Origin: Flavisolibacter nicotianae
Lineage (GTDB): Bacteria > Bacteroidota > Bacteroidia > Chitinophagales > Chitinophagaceae
Reading direction: 5' to 3'
NCBI RefSeq assembly: GCF_003628535.1
Contig: NZ_RBCI01000004.1
Span: 310,001 to 374,000, forward strand
DNA: 64,000 bases
Positions 54,354 to 63,753 of this stretch are shown here, one piece after another (within the stretch, counting starts at the first letter, position 1; every line of letters starts with the position of its first letter). The position numbers were made by a program, and so were the translations under genes. The notes below the pieces were generated by a model that was not told the DNA's origin, made no database searches, and saw only the letters and a program-made list of their open reading frames with translations.

Positions 54354-55040
54354 ATGGCGGAACTAATCATCGAGATCAAGAATGCAAACATTTACCAGGG
54401 CGATAACCTCGTTTTGCAGGATGTGAATTTGGAGGTAAACAAAGGTGAGTTCGTTTATCTCGTTGGCAAAACAGGCACCGGTAAATCCAGCTTGCTGAAA
54501 ACGCTGTATGGTGAACTTCCGCTGAAAGAAGGACAGGCTTCCGTTGTTGGCTACAACCTGCGCGACCTGACGTGGAAAACCGTTCCTTATTTACGTCGCA
54601 ACCTTGGCGTAGTGTTCCAGGATTTTCAACTGCTCACCGACCGCAATGTCCACGAAAACCTCAAGTTCGTGCTCAGGGCCACTGGGTGGAAGGATGATAA
54701 ATTGATGAATGAAAAAATTTCCGACGTACTGGACAAGGTAGGCCTGAAATCGAAAGGCTTCAAAATGCCGTTTGAAATGAGCGGTGGCGAACAACAGCGT
54801 ATCGACATTGCCCGCGCCTTACTGAACTCTCCGAAACTGATTTTGGCCGATGAACCGACCGGAAACCTCGACCCGGAAACTTCTGACGAGATCATGAACC
54901 TGCTCATGCACATTGCCCGCGACTATGGCACGTCGGTCGTTATGGCTACGCACGACTATATCGTGATCCAAAAATACCCGGCCCGCATGGTAAAAACGGA
55001 AAATGGCCGTGTTATTGACAATGCCTCCATTGCGCGATAA
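54354..55040 (+). CDS. ftsE: cell division ABC transporter ATP-binding protein FtsE
   Basis: A 228-residue ABC ATPase begun at [20 protein letters not shown]. Walker [10 protein letters not shown] is at 38-46, the Q-loop reads [10 protein letters not shown], the signature [16 protein letters not shown], Walker [13 protein letters not shown] and the switch His in MATHD. The sequence [22 protein letters not shown] is typical of FtsE rather than LolD. FtsE pairs with the membrane protein FtsX to control septal peptidoglycan hydrolysis. No ftsX gene is adjacent, as is common in Bacteroidota. The 3' end overlaps the convergent glycosyltransferase gene by 29 bases. Confidence 0.88.
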   Translation: MAELIIEIKNANIYQGDNLVLQDVNLEVNKGEFVYLVGKTGTGKSSLLKTLYGELPLKEGQASVVGYNLRDLTWKTVPYLRRNLGVVFQDFQLLTDRNVHENLKFVLRATGWKDDKLMNEKISDVLDKVGLKSKGFKMPFEMSGGEQQRIDIARALLNSPKLILADEPTGNLDPETSDEIMNLLMHIARDYGTSVVMATHDYIVIQKYPARMVKTENGRVIDNASIAR

Positions 55041-56139
55041 GCTTCTCAGCATTTTCCCGGTTGTTATACACCGATAGGATCGCTTTACGGCCTTCCTTGT
55101 CAGCCGCTGTAAATTCCGTTTGCATCAGCCTCTCCACCGCGGATATCCATTCGACTGCCGTTTCCACTACCTGCACATGGTCTTCCATTCCGCTTCCCTG
55201 GATACCGTTTGCGTTGGCAAGGCAAAAACGGCCATTGAACAGGGCATTCAGGAGTTTTAGCTTCACACCTGTTGCATTGAGCGATGGTAACACATGAACC
55301 TGCGCATCTGTGACCAGGGCCTGCATCTCGTCGTCCGGCGGGTTATTGACCAGTGAAATGTTTGGATACTTTTTCGCCAGCGCAGAAAGCCGTTTTGAAA
55401 TGCCTTTGCCGGCGACAACAAAAGGCACCGGCAACTTGGAGAAAATCTCCTGCACCAGCCATTCAACCGCCTTTTCATTTTCCGGTACCGAAAGATTCCC
55501 GTGATAAAGGCAATAGGAACCTTTGCCTTCCCGGCTCCGCACGTGCTGCCAGGGAATGAAGCAGGGAATAAAAGATAAATTCCTGAACCCGTAAACATTT
55601 TTGAACTGCAAAAGGTCCTGGGTTGACAAGCAGGCGAGGGGGATATCTTTATCGAGGCTTTTTTGAAAGGCGAGAAGCAGCCTGCTTTCCTGTGCGAAGT
55701 AAAGACGCCTAAACAACGAGGGCGATGTTCGGGCCAGGTGCCGGTAATAAGCCGCTTCGTCGTTATGGAGCCGCACAACGATCCGCTCTTTGTTTTGAAG
55801 AAAGGGTTCGACACCGGCGCAATGCAGTCCTTCCAGCAACACGGGATGATCATCACGGTTCAAACGCTTTACTAATTCGTGGTTGATTCGTGACCGAACG
55901 ATGAAAGGCTGGGAGAGGGGCGGTGCCTGCCAGATCGCCTTGCGTTGATAAGAATGGATTTCATCGCAATAAGGTGCGATGCCGGTTGTGTTTCGGCGTT
56001 CGTTATACCTGAAATAATGAAGGATGATCCGTTTGCCGGTCTCTTTCAATGCCCTAATCTTATAAAACATGTCGATGGCACCGCCATAATCCGGCGGTGA
56101 AGGCGAGTCGAGGCAAACAATATGCAGGGTGTCGCTCAC
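55012..56139 (-). CDS. glycosyltransferase (group 4-like), GTG start
   Basis: A 375-residue protein. A GTG at 56139 overlaps the stop of the upstream glycosyltransferase by 4 bases (GTGA) and gives the sensible start SDTLHIVCLDSPSPPDYGGAIDM; a longer frame would run 54 bases into the upstream gene. The GT-B pattern is visible: PPDYGG in the N-terminal loop, a central YCLYHGNLSVPENEKAVEWLV at the start of the C-terminal half, VPFVVAGKGIS and DAQVHVLPSLNATGVKLKLLNAL (nucleotide-sugar-binding region). Donor and acceptor unknown. It is the last gene of a three-gene glycan operon and ends inside ftsE. Confidence 0.82.
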   Translation of the reverse strand: MSDTLHIVCLDSPSPPDYGGAIDMFYKIRALKETGKRIILHYFRYNERRNTTGIAPYCDEIHSYQRKAIWQAPPLSQPFIVRSRINHELVKRLNRDDHPVLLEGLHCAGVEPFLQNKERIVVRLHNDEAAYYRHLARTSPSLFRRLYFAQESRLLLAFQKSLDKDIPLACLSTQDLLQFKNVYGFRNLSFIPCFIPWQHVRSREGKGSYCLYHGNLSVPENEKAVEWLVQEIFSKLPVPFVVAGKGISKRLSALAKKYPNISLVNNPPDDEMQALVTDAQVHVLPSLNATGVKLKLLNALFNGRFCLANANGIQGSGMEDHVQVVETAVEWISAVERLMQTEFTAADKEGRKAILSVYNNRENAEKLIAQWRHCQ

Positions 56140-57224
56140 GAAAACAATTGCTGGTAAAATTGAAGTAAATGTTTTTCCTCGTTTTGCCAGCAATAAATTT
56201 CTCTTGCTTTAACGGCATTTTCATGCATATCAGCCAGCAGGCACTGATCGTCCATTGCCGAATGAATCGCTTCGGCCACACCGTCGATCGTCAGATCGTC
56301 GAGAAGGACGGCGATTTTGAACTGCCGGTTGATTTTTTGGTATTCGGGAAAATTCATCGCGATCTGCGGAAGGCCGGCGTGCATGTATTCAAGAAATTTA
56401 TTGGGCAGGGCATGAAACTGGTTGATCCCTTCCTTTTCTGCGAGCCCAATCCCAAGCGACGCTTTAGCAGCGATGTCCCGCAACAAATCCGGCAACAGCA
56501 TCCCTCTCAGCTCTACGCGACTTTCCACTCCCTGCTCACGAATGAGTTGCTTTAACTGGTTCATGTAATTCCCATCGCCACATACAACAAGGCGATACGG
56601 AATTTTTTTCATCGCGGGGATCAGGTATTCAAAACCCCTCGCTTCGTTGACAGCGCCCTGGTACACAAGGAAGGGTTGCCGCACTTCTTCTTGCCGCTGC
56701 ACCTGCAGCATGGGAAGATTGCGAATTACCGGATAGTTCCGGCCATACTTTTTTTGAAATTCAGCGGCCAGCCCATCGCTGACCGTGTAGCCGTAATCAA
56801 ATTTCGGTACGGCAAATCTTTCGACCTTTGTCCAAAACCCTTTTACTAATGGCCGCACCCGCACTTCTTTCAGCTCGGTAAAATATTCATGCGCATCATA
56901 AATCCGCGGAATCTGTTTTAGCCTGGAAATGAAAAGCCCGGGAAGAATGGTGTCCAGGTCGATGGCACAAATTGCATCCATTTTTTTGGTCAACAAAAAG
57001 GCCAACAGGCGCAGGTTGTATTCAGCATAAAACAGAAAGCTTTTGTTGAAAAGGCAACGCAGCCGCTTTTGGGCAAATGGCCGTTGCTGCAAGGGGAGGG
57101 AGTGTTTCCATTCACGTCCCACCAACGTCACATCGTAACCTGCATGCGCCAGGGATGTGCAGATGCGGTGCATGCGCTGGTCGTAGGTAAGGTCGTTCGT
57201 AACGGTAAAATAAATCCGCTTCAC
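56136..57224 (-). CDS. glycosyltransferase (GT4-like)
   Basis: A 362-residue GT-B-type protein. The N-terminus MKRIYFTVTNDLTYDQRMHRICTSLAHAGYDVTLVGRE is the standard donor-independent half. The C-terminal half has PFLVYQGAVNEARGFEYLIPAMK, RLVVCGDGN and LGIGLAEKEGINQFHALPNKFLEYMHAGLP, which contains the conserved Glu-x7-Glu-like nucleotide-sugar site. The ATG overlaps the stop of the Gfo/Idh gene by 4 bases, so the genes are coupled. It probably adds a sugar to a surface polysaccharide. Specificity not deducible. Confidence 0.87.
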   Translation of the reverse strand: MKRIYFTVTNDLTYDQRMHRICTSLAHAGYDVTLVGREWKHSLPLQQRPFAQKRLRCLFNKSFLFYAEYNLRLLAFLLTKKMDAICAIDLDTILPGLFISRLKQIPRIYDAHEYFTELKEVRVRPLVKGFWTKVERFAVPKFDYGYTVSDGLAAEFQKKYGRNYPVIRNLPMLQVQRQEEVRQPFLVYQGAVNEARGFEYLIPAMKKIPYRLVVCGDGNYMNQLKQLIREQGVESRVELRGMLLPDLLRDIAAKASLGIGLAEKEGINQFHALPNKFLEYMHAGLPQIAMNFPEYQKINRQFKIAVLLDDLTIDGVAEAIHSAMDDQCLLADMHENAVKAREIYCWQNEEKHLLQFYQQLFS

Positions 57225-58219
57225 TTGTCTGCAATGGCTTTGTAAATCCGTTCAATGGTTTCCACTGTCTTCAACCCTTCGAACGCACCGATCATTGCCT
57301 GGTTACCGCCATCAAGAGCCTGCACCAGTTGGTCATAGACTTCGCGATGGTGGGTCAGGGAGCCATTGTAGGTCGAATAATCGTTGGCGCCATTGCCGGA
57401 AGGCGTCAACGCTAGTGGACTTTCGGAAACACAATACTGGACTTCGTTCAAATATTCGCCGCCGATACGGATAGTCGCTTTTTCCGCAAGAAGGGTAAAA
57501 GCGATCTCGTGATTTTTTTGAAAGGCATTGACCGACCAGTTTAGCGTGCCAAGTGCACTGCTTTGCATTTTCAGCGCAACCGTACCGGTATCTTCAAACT
57601 CGATGCTGTGACGATGCGCAGCGTTTTGTTGAAAACCTTTTACTTCACTCACTTCACCAAACAACCAAAGCATGGCGTCGATGTAATGGCTGAACTGGGT
57701 ATAAAGTGTTCCGCCATCGGGAAAGAGTTTTCCACGCCAGTCCGTATAATATGATTCCGGCCGGTTCCACAAACAACTGACCTGGAAACTATAGACTTTT
57801 CCCAACTGTCCATCCTTGATCGCCTTTTCCAAACCCTGGAGAAGGGGATTGTACCGACTGGATTTCACAACAAAAAGCCTGCGACGGCAAAACTTTTCGG
57901 TTTCGATAATCTGCCATGCGGCTGCCGATGTCAGGCAAAGCGGCTTTTCGCAAAGCACGTGCTTTCCGGCCTGCAGGGATTTGATGGTATGCTCTGCATG
58001 CAGTCCGTTGGGTGTGCAAACAGCAACAATGTCGACATCCGGCTCACCTGCAAGCAGGCTGTCGATGGAGTCGTATCCTTTAGCGCCATACACATTGGCA
58101 AATGCATCCCGCTTTTCCGGCACAATGTCACACACGGCTACCAGCGATCCCACCCTGGCAATGTTCTCCGCATGCCTTTTTGCAATTCGGCCACAGCCAA
58201 CTACGGCGAATTTTTTCAT
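57221..58219 (-). CDS. Gfo/Idh/MocA family oxidoreductase
   Basis: A 332-residue protein begun at MKKFAVVGCGRIAKRHAENI. The NAD-binding Rossmann motif GCGRIAKRH and the hallmark EKP (HVLCEKPLCL) are present; a conserved region LYTQFSHYIDAMLWLFGEV supplies the catalytic His/Asp area. The close link to two glycosyltransferases by 4-base overlaps suggests it makes a modified sugar nucleotide, as WlbA-type dehydrogenases do (oxidation at C3 of UDP-GlcNAcA). That specific reaction is inference. It is the first gene of the operon; the terminator just upstream ends the TonB-receptor transcript. Confidence 0.88.
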   Translation of the reverse strand: MKKFAVVGCGRIAKRHAENIARVGSLVAVCDIVPEKRDAFANVYGAKGYDSIDSLLAGEPDVDIVAVCTPNGLHAEHTIKSLQAGKHVLCEKPLCLTSAAAWQIIETEKFCRRRLFVVKSSRYNPLLQGLEKAIKDGQLGKVYSFQVSCLWNRPESYYTDWRGKLFPDGGTLYTQFSHYIDAMLWLFGEVSEVKGFQQNAAHRHSIEFEDTGTVALKMQSSALGTLNWSVNAFQKNHEIAFTLLAEKATIRIGGEYLNEVQYCVSESPLALTPSGNGANDYSTYNGSLTHHREVYDQLVQALDGGNQAMIGAFEGLKTVETIERIYKAIADK

Positions 58220-58276
58220 AGCGGCAAAAATAAGCTGTCTGATCCGGGATCGACAGGATGCATCGGATTTATAGAA

Positions 58277-58318
58277 AAAAAGCACGAGCCGCTCTTTTCA
58301 GAACGGCTCGTGCTTTTT
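58277..58318 (-). terminator. rho-independent terminator of the TonB-dependent receptor gene
   Basis: A 15-bp perfect stem (AAAAAGCACGAGCCG 58277-58291 with CGGCTCGTGCTTTTT 58304-58318), loop of 12. On the minus strand it is followed by more T. It lies between the receptor gene and the glycan operon. Confidence 0.92.
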
Positions 58319-58379
58319 AATGAAGATTCTATTTTAACGACGTCATCACGTCCATCTTTCGCAATCGAGCAGAAAGACC

Positions 58380-60998
58380 TCAGAAATTCTGGTTGCCCAT
58401 GTCCACGTTGTTGTCAGCTTTTGTATTCTTCCGCTTGAAGAGGGAAACGTCCATCTTGCCGAAACGATAATTGAAGTTCAGGCGGAAAACCTGCGGGTCT
58501 CTCCGGCGCTGCGCATCCTGCACAAAGAAAGCCGTTTCTGTATGCTGGTCGTAAAGACGTGTACGGAAAATGTCGTTTACATTCAGTGAAAGCGATGCAA
58601 CACGGTTTTTCAGGAACTCAAAGCGAAGCGCTGCATCCACGCCATAGTTCGGGCGGATAAAGCCCTGCGCAGCCGACATCGACCCACCAAAAAAGCCGCC
58701 ACCGCCGCCAAACATTCCGCCGCCACCACCACCGCGACCGCCGGGTGATGAAATAACCCTGGATTGGTAATCGCCGGAAAGCTGGAACGAAAAGTTCTTC
58801 GGCAGTTTGAACGTGTTGTTCAACTTAAAGAAATAGCTCACAAACTGGTCGGGATTCTGTCCTGTTGCCAGGTCAATTTTCGCCGTGAACAAATTGGCGT
58901 TGGCCGTAATGTCCCAGAACTTGGTCAGTTTGTTCCGGCTTGTCAATTCAAGACCAGTCACATAATAAGCGTCCGCATTTTGGAAGGTGTTCACCGGCAT
59001 TTCCCTTTTGAAAATGGTGTCGTATTCCAGCGCCTGAATACGGGTGATCAGGTTGTTGGTATGTTTAAAGTAAGCCGAGAACAAAAGGTTGTCGCGGTTT
59101 TTAAAGATTTTGGAAAACGACAATTCCAGCGAGTTGGTAAACTCCGGTTTCAGACCGGGATTTCCACGGCTGATGTTCAGTGAGTCGGAATAGTCCGTGA
59201 AGGGGAATAACTGGAAGAAATTCGGCCTGTTGATCCGGCGGCTGTAATTGAACTGCAGTTCGTCGTCCTCGCCCAGTTTCTGGCTCAGGAAAAAACTGGG
59301 GAAAAAGCTGATCGGGAAATCGGTCTTAAACGTTTGGCCTTTATTGGGCAGGGCGCCTTCGTAGTTTGAGCTTTCGGCCCGAAGCCCCATTTGGTAACCA
59401 AAATTCTTGATGCGGTTAGAGAAAGTTGCATACGCTGCATACACGTTGTCGTTGCTGTTGTAAAATGTCGTGTTGTCTTTACCGGCAACGGTTATGGTGT
59501 TTTCGCTGGCGATTTTTCGCATTGTAGCCCTGGCGCCGGCTTCGATCTTGCTGTTGGCCGAAAGCGGCTTGGCATAATCGGTTTGCAGGGTCAGGTTTTC
59601 ATTAGTGCCCTGGCCTGTCTGGTTTTGGAAATACCGGTTGCGGAACACTTCGTTTGGCATCGTGTAATAATCGGTGACGATGGTTCCGTTGTTTTCGTTA
59701 CGACCCTTGTTATAGGTTGCATCGGCTGTCAGTTCGTGTCCTGATTGTGGGAAGTTGTGCTTGTAACTGACCTGGGCTCCTTTGTTGCGGAAAATATTAT
59801 CCGAGTTGCTCAGGCGACGCTGGTATTCCTGTCGGGTTGTAACGGCATGAACCATCGAGTCGATGTAAATATTGCCCACCGCTTCCGGCTTCATCGAACC
59901 GCCGCCAATGCTCCCGGTGATTGTAATGGTGTTTCGGATATCCATGAAATAATCGATGCCGAAACGGCCAAAGCCAAACTGGCCTTCGCCAACCGAACGG
60001 TCATATTGCATACTGTGAAAGGTAGAATCGGATTTGCCATAGGTCAGACGGTCGGTCACGCCAGTGCTGATGGATTTGCGTTGCATGAGCATACCGCTGG
60101 CAAAAACGTTGACCTTGTTCTGCCGTAGGTTCACATCGCCGCCGCCGCCAAAACGGCCACGGGAGTCAAGGTTGGCCCGCACGTTACCGCTGTATCCGAC
60201 ACGGCGGTTCTTTTTCATCACGATGTTCAGGATGCCCGCTGTTCCGCCGGACGCATCAAATTTGGCCGACGGGTTGGTGATGATCTCCACGCTTTCGATG
60301 GCGTCTGCCGGAATTTGCTCCAGCGTCATGGTTGTCGGACGGCCATCCACAAAAATCGTTGGCGAGGTATTACGCAGTGTTACGTTTCCGTCGATGTCAA
60401 CATTCACCGAAGGCACGTTCTTCATGACGTCGACGGCCGTACCACCGGCCGATGTAATGTTCCGGTCCACGTTGAAAATTTTCCGGTCGATTCCCATGGT
60501 CAGGGTCGGGCGGGACGCTGTCACGGTAATGCTGTTCATCACCTTGTCGTCCACTTCGATTTTGATATTGCCCAGGTCTTTATCCAGGGCGCCCATCATC
60601 GCCGAAGGATCGCCATTGCTCATCTGGTCGCGGCTGGGCATGTCGAAAGAAACGGGTTTCTGGTAGGTCTTGAAACCGATTCCTGTGATTTTGATCTGGT
60701 ATCTTCCAAAAAGGGGAACATTCTCTATGCTGAAATTTCCGCCTTTGTCACTCAGCATGCCGCCGACAATGACTTCCTTCATCGCCTTCGTCGCCGAGTC
60801 CATGCGGTTGGTGACAAGCGTGACGGATGCGGCGTCAATGCCTTTGTTGGACATATCCACCACTTTTCCATAAAAGCGTCCGGTGGGCATTTGTCCGCCG
60901 GTCCGGCCGGCACCGCGATTAAAAGCAGGATTTTGGGCAAACAGATTTAAGTTAATGGTTAAGAGCGCAACACCCATCAAAACAACAATTTTCTTCAT
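58380..60998 (-). CDS. TonB-dependent receptor (outer-membrane beta-barrel family) with carboxypeptidase-like N-terminal domain
   Basis: An 872-residue protein begun at MKKIVVLMGVALLTINLNLFAQ. The N-terminal CarboxypepD_reg-like domain (about 38-135) contains FYGKVVDMSNKGIDAASVTLV and NFSIENVPLFGRYQIKITGIGFKTY. The plug (about 160-260) has VDVMKNVPSVNVDIDGNVTLRN, SPTIFVDGRP and AIESVEIITNPSAKFDASGGTAGILNIV. The remaining 600 residues show alternating beta-barrel strands ending in FRLNFNYRFGKMDVSLFKRK. A Gly-rich loop (GGRGGGGGGMFGGGG) lies near the C-terminal side of the barrel. It imports a ligand or siderophore-like molecule driven by TonB; substrate unknown. No TonB or SusD partner is adjacent. 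Confidence 0.92.
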   Translation of the reverse strand: MKKIVVLMGVALLTINLNLFAQNPAFNRGAGRTGGQMPTGRFYGKVVDMSNKGIDAASVTLVTNRMDSATKAMKEVIVGGMLSDKGGNFSIENVPLFGRYQIKITGIGFKTYQKPVSFDMPSRDQMSNGDPSAMMGALDKDLGNIKIEVDDKVMNSITVTASRPTLTMGIDRKIFNVDRNITSAGGTAVDVMKNVPSVNVDIDGNVTLRNTSPTIFVDGRPTTMTLEQIPADAIESVEIITNPSAKFDASGGTAGILNIVMKKNRRVGYSGNVRANLDSRGRFGGGGDVNLRQNKVNVFASGMLMQRKSISTGVTDRLTYGKSDSTFHSMQYDRSVGEGQFGFGRFGIDYFMDIRNTITITGSIGGGSMKPEAVGNIYIDSMVHAVTTRQEYQRRLSNSDNIFRNKGAQVSYKHNFPQSGHELTADATYNKGRNENNGTIVTDYYTMPNEVFRNRYFQNQTGQGTNENLTLQTDYAKPLSANSKIEAGARATMRKIASENTITVAGKDNTTFYNSNDNVYAAYATFSNRIKNFGYQMGLRAESSNYEGALPNKGQTFKTDFPISFFPSFFLSQKLGEDDELQFNYSRRINRPNFFQLFPFTDYSDSLNISRGNPGLKPEFTNSLELSFSKIFKNRDNLLFSAYFKHTNNLITRIQALEYDTIFKREMPVNTFQNADAYYVTGLELTSRNKLTKFWDITANANLFTAKIDLATGQNPDQFVSYFFKLNNTFKLPKNFSFQLSGDYQSRVISSPGGRGGGGGGMFGGGGGFFGGSMSAAQGFIRPNYGVDAALRFEFLKNRVASLSLNVNDIFRTRLYDQHTETAFFVQDAQRRRDPQVFRLNFNYRFGKMDVSLFKRKNTKADNNVDMGNQNF

Positions 60999-61145
60999 GT
61001 ATAACAATTGACTAGGCGCAAAGGTAATCGTGCACATTGGAGCACTTTCTTTCCATTAACCATTATTAACTTTTATTCACACGAGCTGCAATCCGGCAGG
61101 ATGAACGGCGACCAGGAAATGCGATGAAAGGATGGGTGAAAAAGA

Positions 61146-61171
61146 AAAGCCTGTCAGGGCTGACAGGCTTT
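61146..61171 (-). terminator. terminator of tRNA-His
   Basis: AAAGCCTGTCA (61146-61156) pairs perfectly with TGACAGGCTTT (61161-61171), loop GGGC. It starts one base past the tRNA 3' end on the minus strand and is followed there by T-rich TTTTCTTTTTC. Confidence 0.88.
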
Positions 61172-61172
61172 G

Positions 61173-61247
61173 GGTGACTGACCGGGTTCGAACCGGCGAC
61201 CCCTAGAACCACAATCTAGTGCTCTAACCAGCTGAGCTACAATCACC
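61173..61247 (-). tRNA. tRNA-His (anticodon GTG)
   Basis: A full cloverleaf on the minus strand. Acceptor GTGATTG pairs with CAGTCAC, the D-arm is AGCTCAGCTGGTTAGAGC, the anticodon stem CTAGA/TCTAG encloses loop TTGTGGT with anticodon GTG, and the T-loop is TTCGAAC. An extra G at -1 (base 61247) pairs with C73 (61173), the identity element of tRNA-His recognised by HisRS. The CCA end is not encoded (next bases CAA). A complete promoter precedes it and a terminator follows. Confidence 0.96.
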
Positions 61248-61261
61248 GTTTTGAGAGAGTG

Positions 61262-61294
61262 CAAAAATAAAGAATTGGAGGATAGAAAAAACAA
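61262..61294 (-). promoter_or_regulatory. promoter of tRNA-His
   Basis: On the minus strand TTG (61292-61294), within TTGTTTT, is the -33 element and TATTTTTG (61262-61269) the -7 box, separated by 22 bases, 14 bases before the tRNA 5' end. Confidence 0.75.
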
Positions 61295-61515
61295 CAGACA
61301 GCAAAAATTCTTTACCGCAAGCATGGTTCTTGCGGCGTTCAAGATGCAACTACCGGTGCTGTGAAATTGTTTTGTACTGAAACGTGCGGTGAGCAGAACC
61401 CCGCTGCGATGGGTCTTCTGTGACACCCCGCAAGAACAAAATGCCACCTTTTTTCCACTCATCAAAAAACAATCGTTAAAAACAGGCCTTAACAAATTAG
61501 GCGTCCTTTTTGCCT

Positions 61516-61523
61516 TAAATTTG
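61516..61523 (+). promoter_or_regulatory. -7 promoter box of the tail-specific protease gene (TAAATTTG)
   Basis: A perfect TAnnTTTG match, 36 bases before the ATG at 61560. The rest of the 312-base gap between tRNA-His and this gene shows no frame or repeat of note. Confidence 0.6.
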
Positions 61524-61559
61524 ATTGGTATGCAGCAAGCATTAAAATACATTTTTGAC

Positions 61560-63704
61560 ATGAAACGTTTTCCAATTATCCTGGCGCTGGTGCTGACAGG
61601 AGTTTTTCTGACCGTTCGTTCTCTGGGAAAATCAAACACAACTCCGCCGACCAAATATGAGAAGATCTTGCAACTCGTAGGAGCCATCCTCACACAGGGT
61701 CACTACGAACCGAAGGACATCAACGATGACTTTTCAAAAAAGATCTACGCCAAATATTTTGAAGACCTGGACCCGGAAAAAAACATTTTCCTGCAATCCG
61801 ATCTGCAGTCGCTGGATAAATATGCTACCCGTATCGATGACGAAGTCAAAGGCGCGCCGGTTGAATTTTTCAAAGCGGCCGGGCAAATCTTCGATGCCCG
61901 TGTGAAAGAACTGGAGGAAGTCTACAAGTCGATTCTTTCCAGGCCTTTCGACTTTACCGTGAATGAAACCTATGTTGGCGATGACGAGAAGAAAAGCTTT
62001 CCGGCTAACGAAGCCGCACGCCGCGAAGAGTGGAAAAAATATTTGAAATACCTGACCCTCCAACGCTATTCCGACCTCCTCGACAGCCGTGAAAGCAACA
62101 AGGGCAAAGAAGGCGCTGTCAATAAAACCGACGCCGATCTGGAAAAAGAAGCCCGTGACAAAGTGCTGGCCATCATGAACCGCACCTTCGACAGGTACCG
62201 CACCAAGTTCAATGAAGAAGACAAGTTCAATGTTTTTGTAAACGTGATCACGGAAATGATGGACCCGCATACCGAATTTATGCCGCCACTCGACAAACGC
62301 TATTTCGACGAAACCATGAGCGGAAAGTTTTATGGTATTGGCGCCCAGCTTTCGTACGATGAAGGCAATATTAAGATCGCCAGTGTGCTGCCTGGCGGAC
62401 CGGCGCAGAAAAATGGTGGCGTCGAAGCAGGCGACATCATTGTGCGAGTGGCGCAGGAAGGGGAAGCTGCAGTTGACCTCTCAGGTTTTACCGTGCAGGA
62501 TGCCGTGAAACTGATCCGCGGTAAACTGGGCTCCAAGGTGAGTGTGACCCTTCGCAAAAAAGATGGCTTGCTGAAAACCATCACGCTTGTCCGCGAAGAA
62601 ATTGTGCAGGACGAAGCCTACGTCAGAAGTGTCGTGGTTAAAGAAGGCGGTCAGAAAGTCGGTTATATCTATTTGCCGGAATTCTACGCCAACTTCCAGG
62701 AAGCCAACGGCGCTCATAGCGGCGACGATGTGGCGAAAGAGGTCAAGAAGCTGAAGGCCGAAGGTGTTGACGGTATTGTCATGGACCTGCGCAACAACGG
62801 CGGGGGTGCCTTGTACGATGTGATCCAGATCGCCGGTTTGTTCATCGACGATGGACCGGTGGTGCAGGTTCGCGACCGCCAGGGAAAACCAACCGTTATG
62901 CGTGACAGGGATGGCGGCATTTTGTATGATGGACCGCTGGTTGTGATGGTAAATGAAATGAGCGCTTCCGCCTCCGAGATCCTGGCGGCTGCCATGCAGG
63001 ACTATGGCCGCGGAATCATCATTGGCACAAATACCTACGGAAAAGGTACGGTGCAAAGAACGATCGGCCTTGATCCCGAATCAGGTTTCATGAATACCAA
63101 CTCTGACTTGGGTTCATTGAAAATCACCCTCCAGAAATTCTACCGGATCAACGGCGGATCTACGCAACAAAGGGGCGTCGTGCCGGACGTGGTCATTCCG
63201 GATTACCTGCAGAATTTGAAAATCCGTGAAAAAGACAACCCGTATTCGCTGCCATACGACGAAATCGGTAAAGCCGCCTTCCAGAGCTGGAAGCCGGGTT
63301 ATAGCCTCGACGGCATCAAGCAAATGGCCTCAACACGCATCGCGAACGATACCACGTTCAAGCGCATCGCCGATGCCAGCGTTTTCGTTGCCAAACAAAA
63401 TGATAAAGTGTATTCGTTGCAACTGGATCAATACCGCGCCGAGCAGAAGGAAATCCGCAATGCCGTGAAAAACATTGAAAATTTGACGAAGCTGAAAACA
63501 CCCTTGCCGGTATCTTTTATGAAGCAGGACGAAAGCCGCTTTGTTTCGCAGGACAAGGACAAGACCGAGCGGTACAAGCAGTGGATGGCCGGAGTTAGCA
63601 AAGACATTTATGTTGACCAGGCCGTGAAGGTGATCAAGGACATGGTCACGCAACAAAACGTGGCGAAGGTGGGCGAGAAGAAAGAAGCCGTGAAACCTTT
63701 CTAA
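61560..63704 (+). CDS. carboxy-terminal processing (tail-specific) protease, S41 family
   Basis: A 714-residue protein begun at MKRFPIILALVLTGVFLTV, a signal peptide or anchor; the frame is open upstream but has no protein-like sequence. An N-terminal helical region (about 30-225) contains the LDPEKNIFLQSDLQSL pattern of Prc. The PDZ domain (about 245-345) reads GVEAGDIIVRVAQEGEAAVDLSGFTVQDAVKLIRGKLGSKV. The S41 catalytic Ser lies in MSASASEILAA and the Lys in NTYGKGTVQRT. A C-terminal DUF3340-like helical part follows (residues about 540-714). Prc trims C-termini of periplasmic proteins and controls peptidoglycan hydrolases. Monocistronic; strong terminator. Confidence 0.94.
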   Translation: MKRFPIILALVLTGVFLTVRSLGKSNTTPPTKYEKILQLVGAILTQGHYEPKDINDDFSKKIYAKYFEDLDPEKNIFLQSDLQSLDKYATRIDDEVKGAPVEFFKAAGQIFDARVKELEEVYKSILSRPFDFTVNETYVGDDEKKSFPANEAARREEWKKYLKYLTLQRYSDLLDSRESNKGKEGAVNKTDADLEKEARDKVLAIMNRTFDRYRTKFNEEDKFNVFVNVITEMMDPHTEFMPPLDKRYFDETMSGKFYGIGAQLSYDEGNIKIASVLPGGPAQKNGGVEAGDIIVRVAQEGEAAVDLSGFTVQDAVKLIRGKLGSKVSVTLRKKDGLLKTITLVREEIVQDEAYVRSVVVKEGGQKVGYIYLPEFYANFQEANGAHSGDDVAKEVKKLKAEGVDGIVMDLRNNGGGALYDVIQIAGLFIDDGPVVQVRDRQGKPTVMRDRDGGILYDGPLVVMVNEMSASASEILAAAMQDYGRGIIIGTNTYGKGTVQRTIGLDPESGFMNTNSDLGSLKITLQKFYRINGGSTQQRGVVPDVVIPDYLQNLKIREKDNPYSLPYDEIGKAAFQSWKPGYSLDGIKQMASTRIANDTTFKRIADASVFVAKQNDKVYSLQLDQYRAEQKEIRNAVKNIENLTKLKTPLPVSFMKQDESRFVSQDKDKTERYKQWMAGVSKDIYVDQAVKVIKDMVTQQNVAKVGEKKEAVKPF

Positions 63705-63721
63705 GCGATCAGAACGATCAG

Positions 63722-63753
63722 AAAAATCCCCGCCGGTGGCGGGGATTTTTTTT
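63722..63753 (+). terminator. rho-independent terminator after the tail-specific protease gene
   Basis: A 13-bp stem (AAAAATCCCCGCC 63722-63734 with GGCGGGGATTTTT 63738-63750) with a 3-base loop and T run to 63753. It overlaps the stop codon of the convergent DinB-family gene. Confidence 0.92.

Noticed and set aside
61173-61247. tRNA-His as an integration (attachment) site
   Set aside because: No integrase gene and no direct repeat of the tRNA 3' end seen in the flanking sequence.
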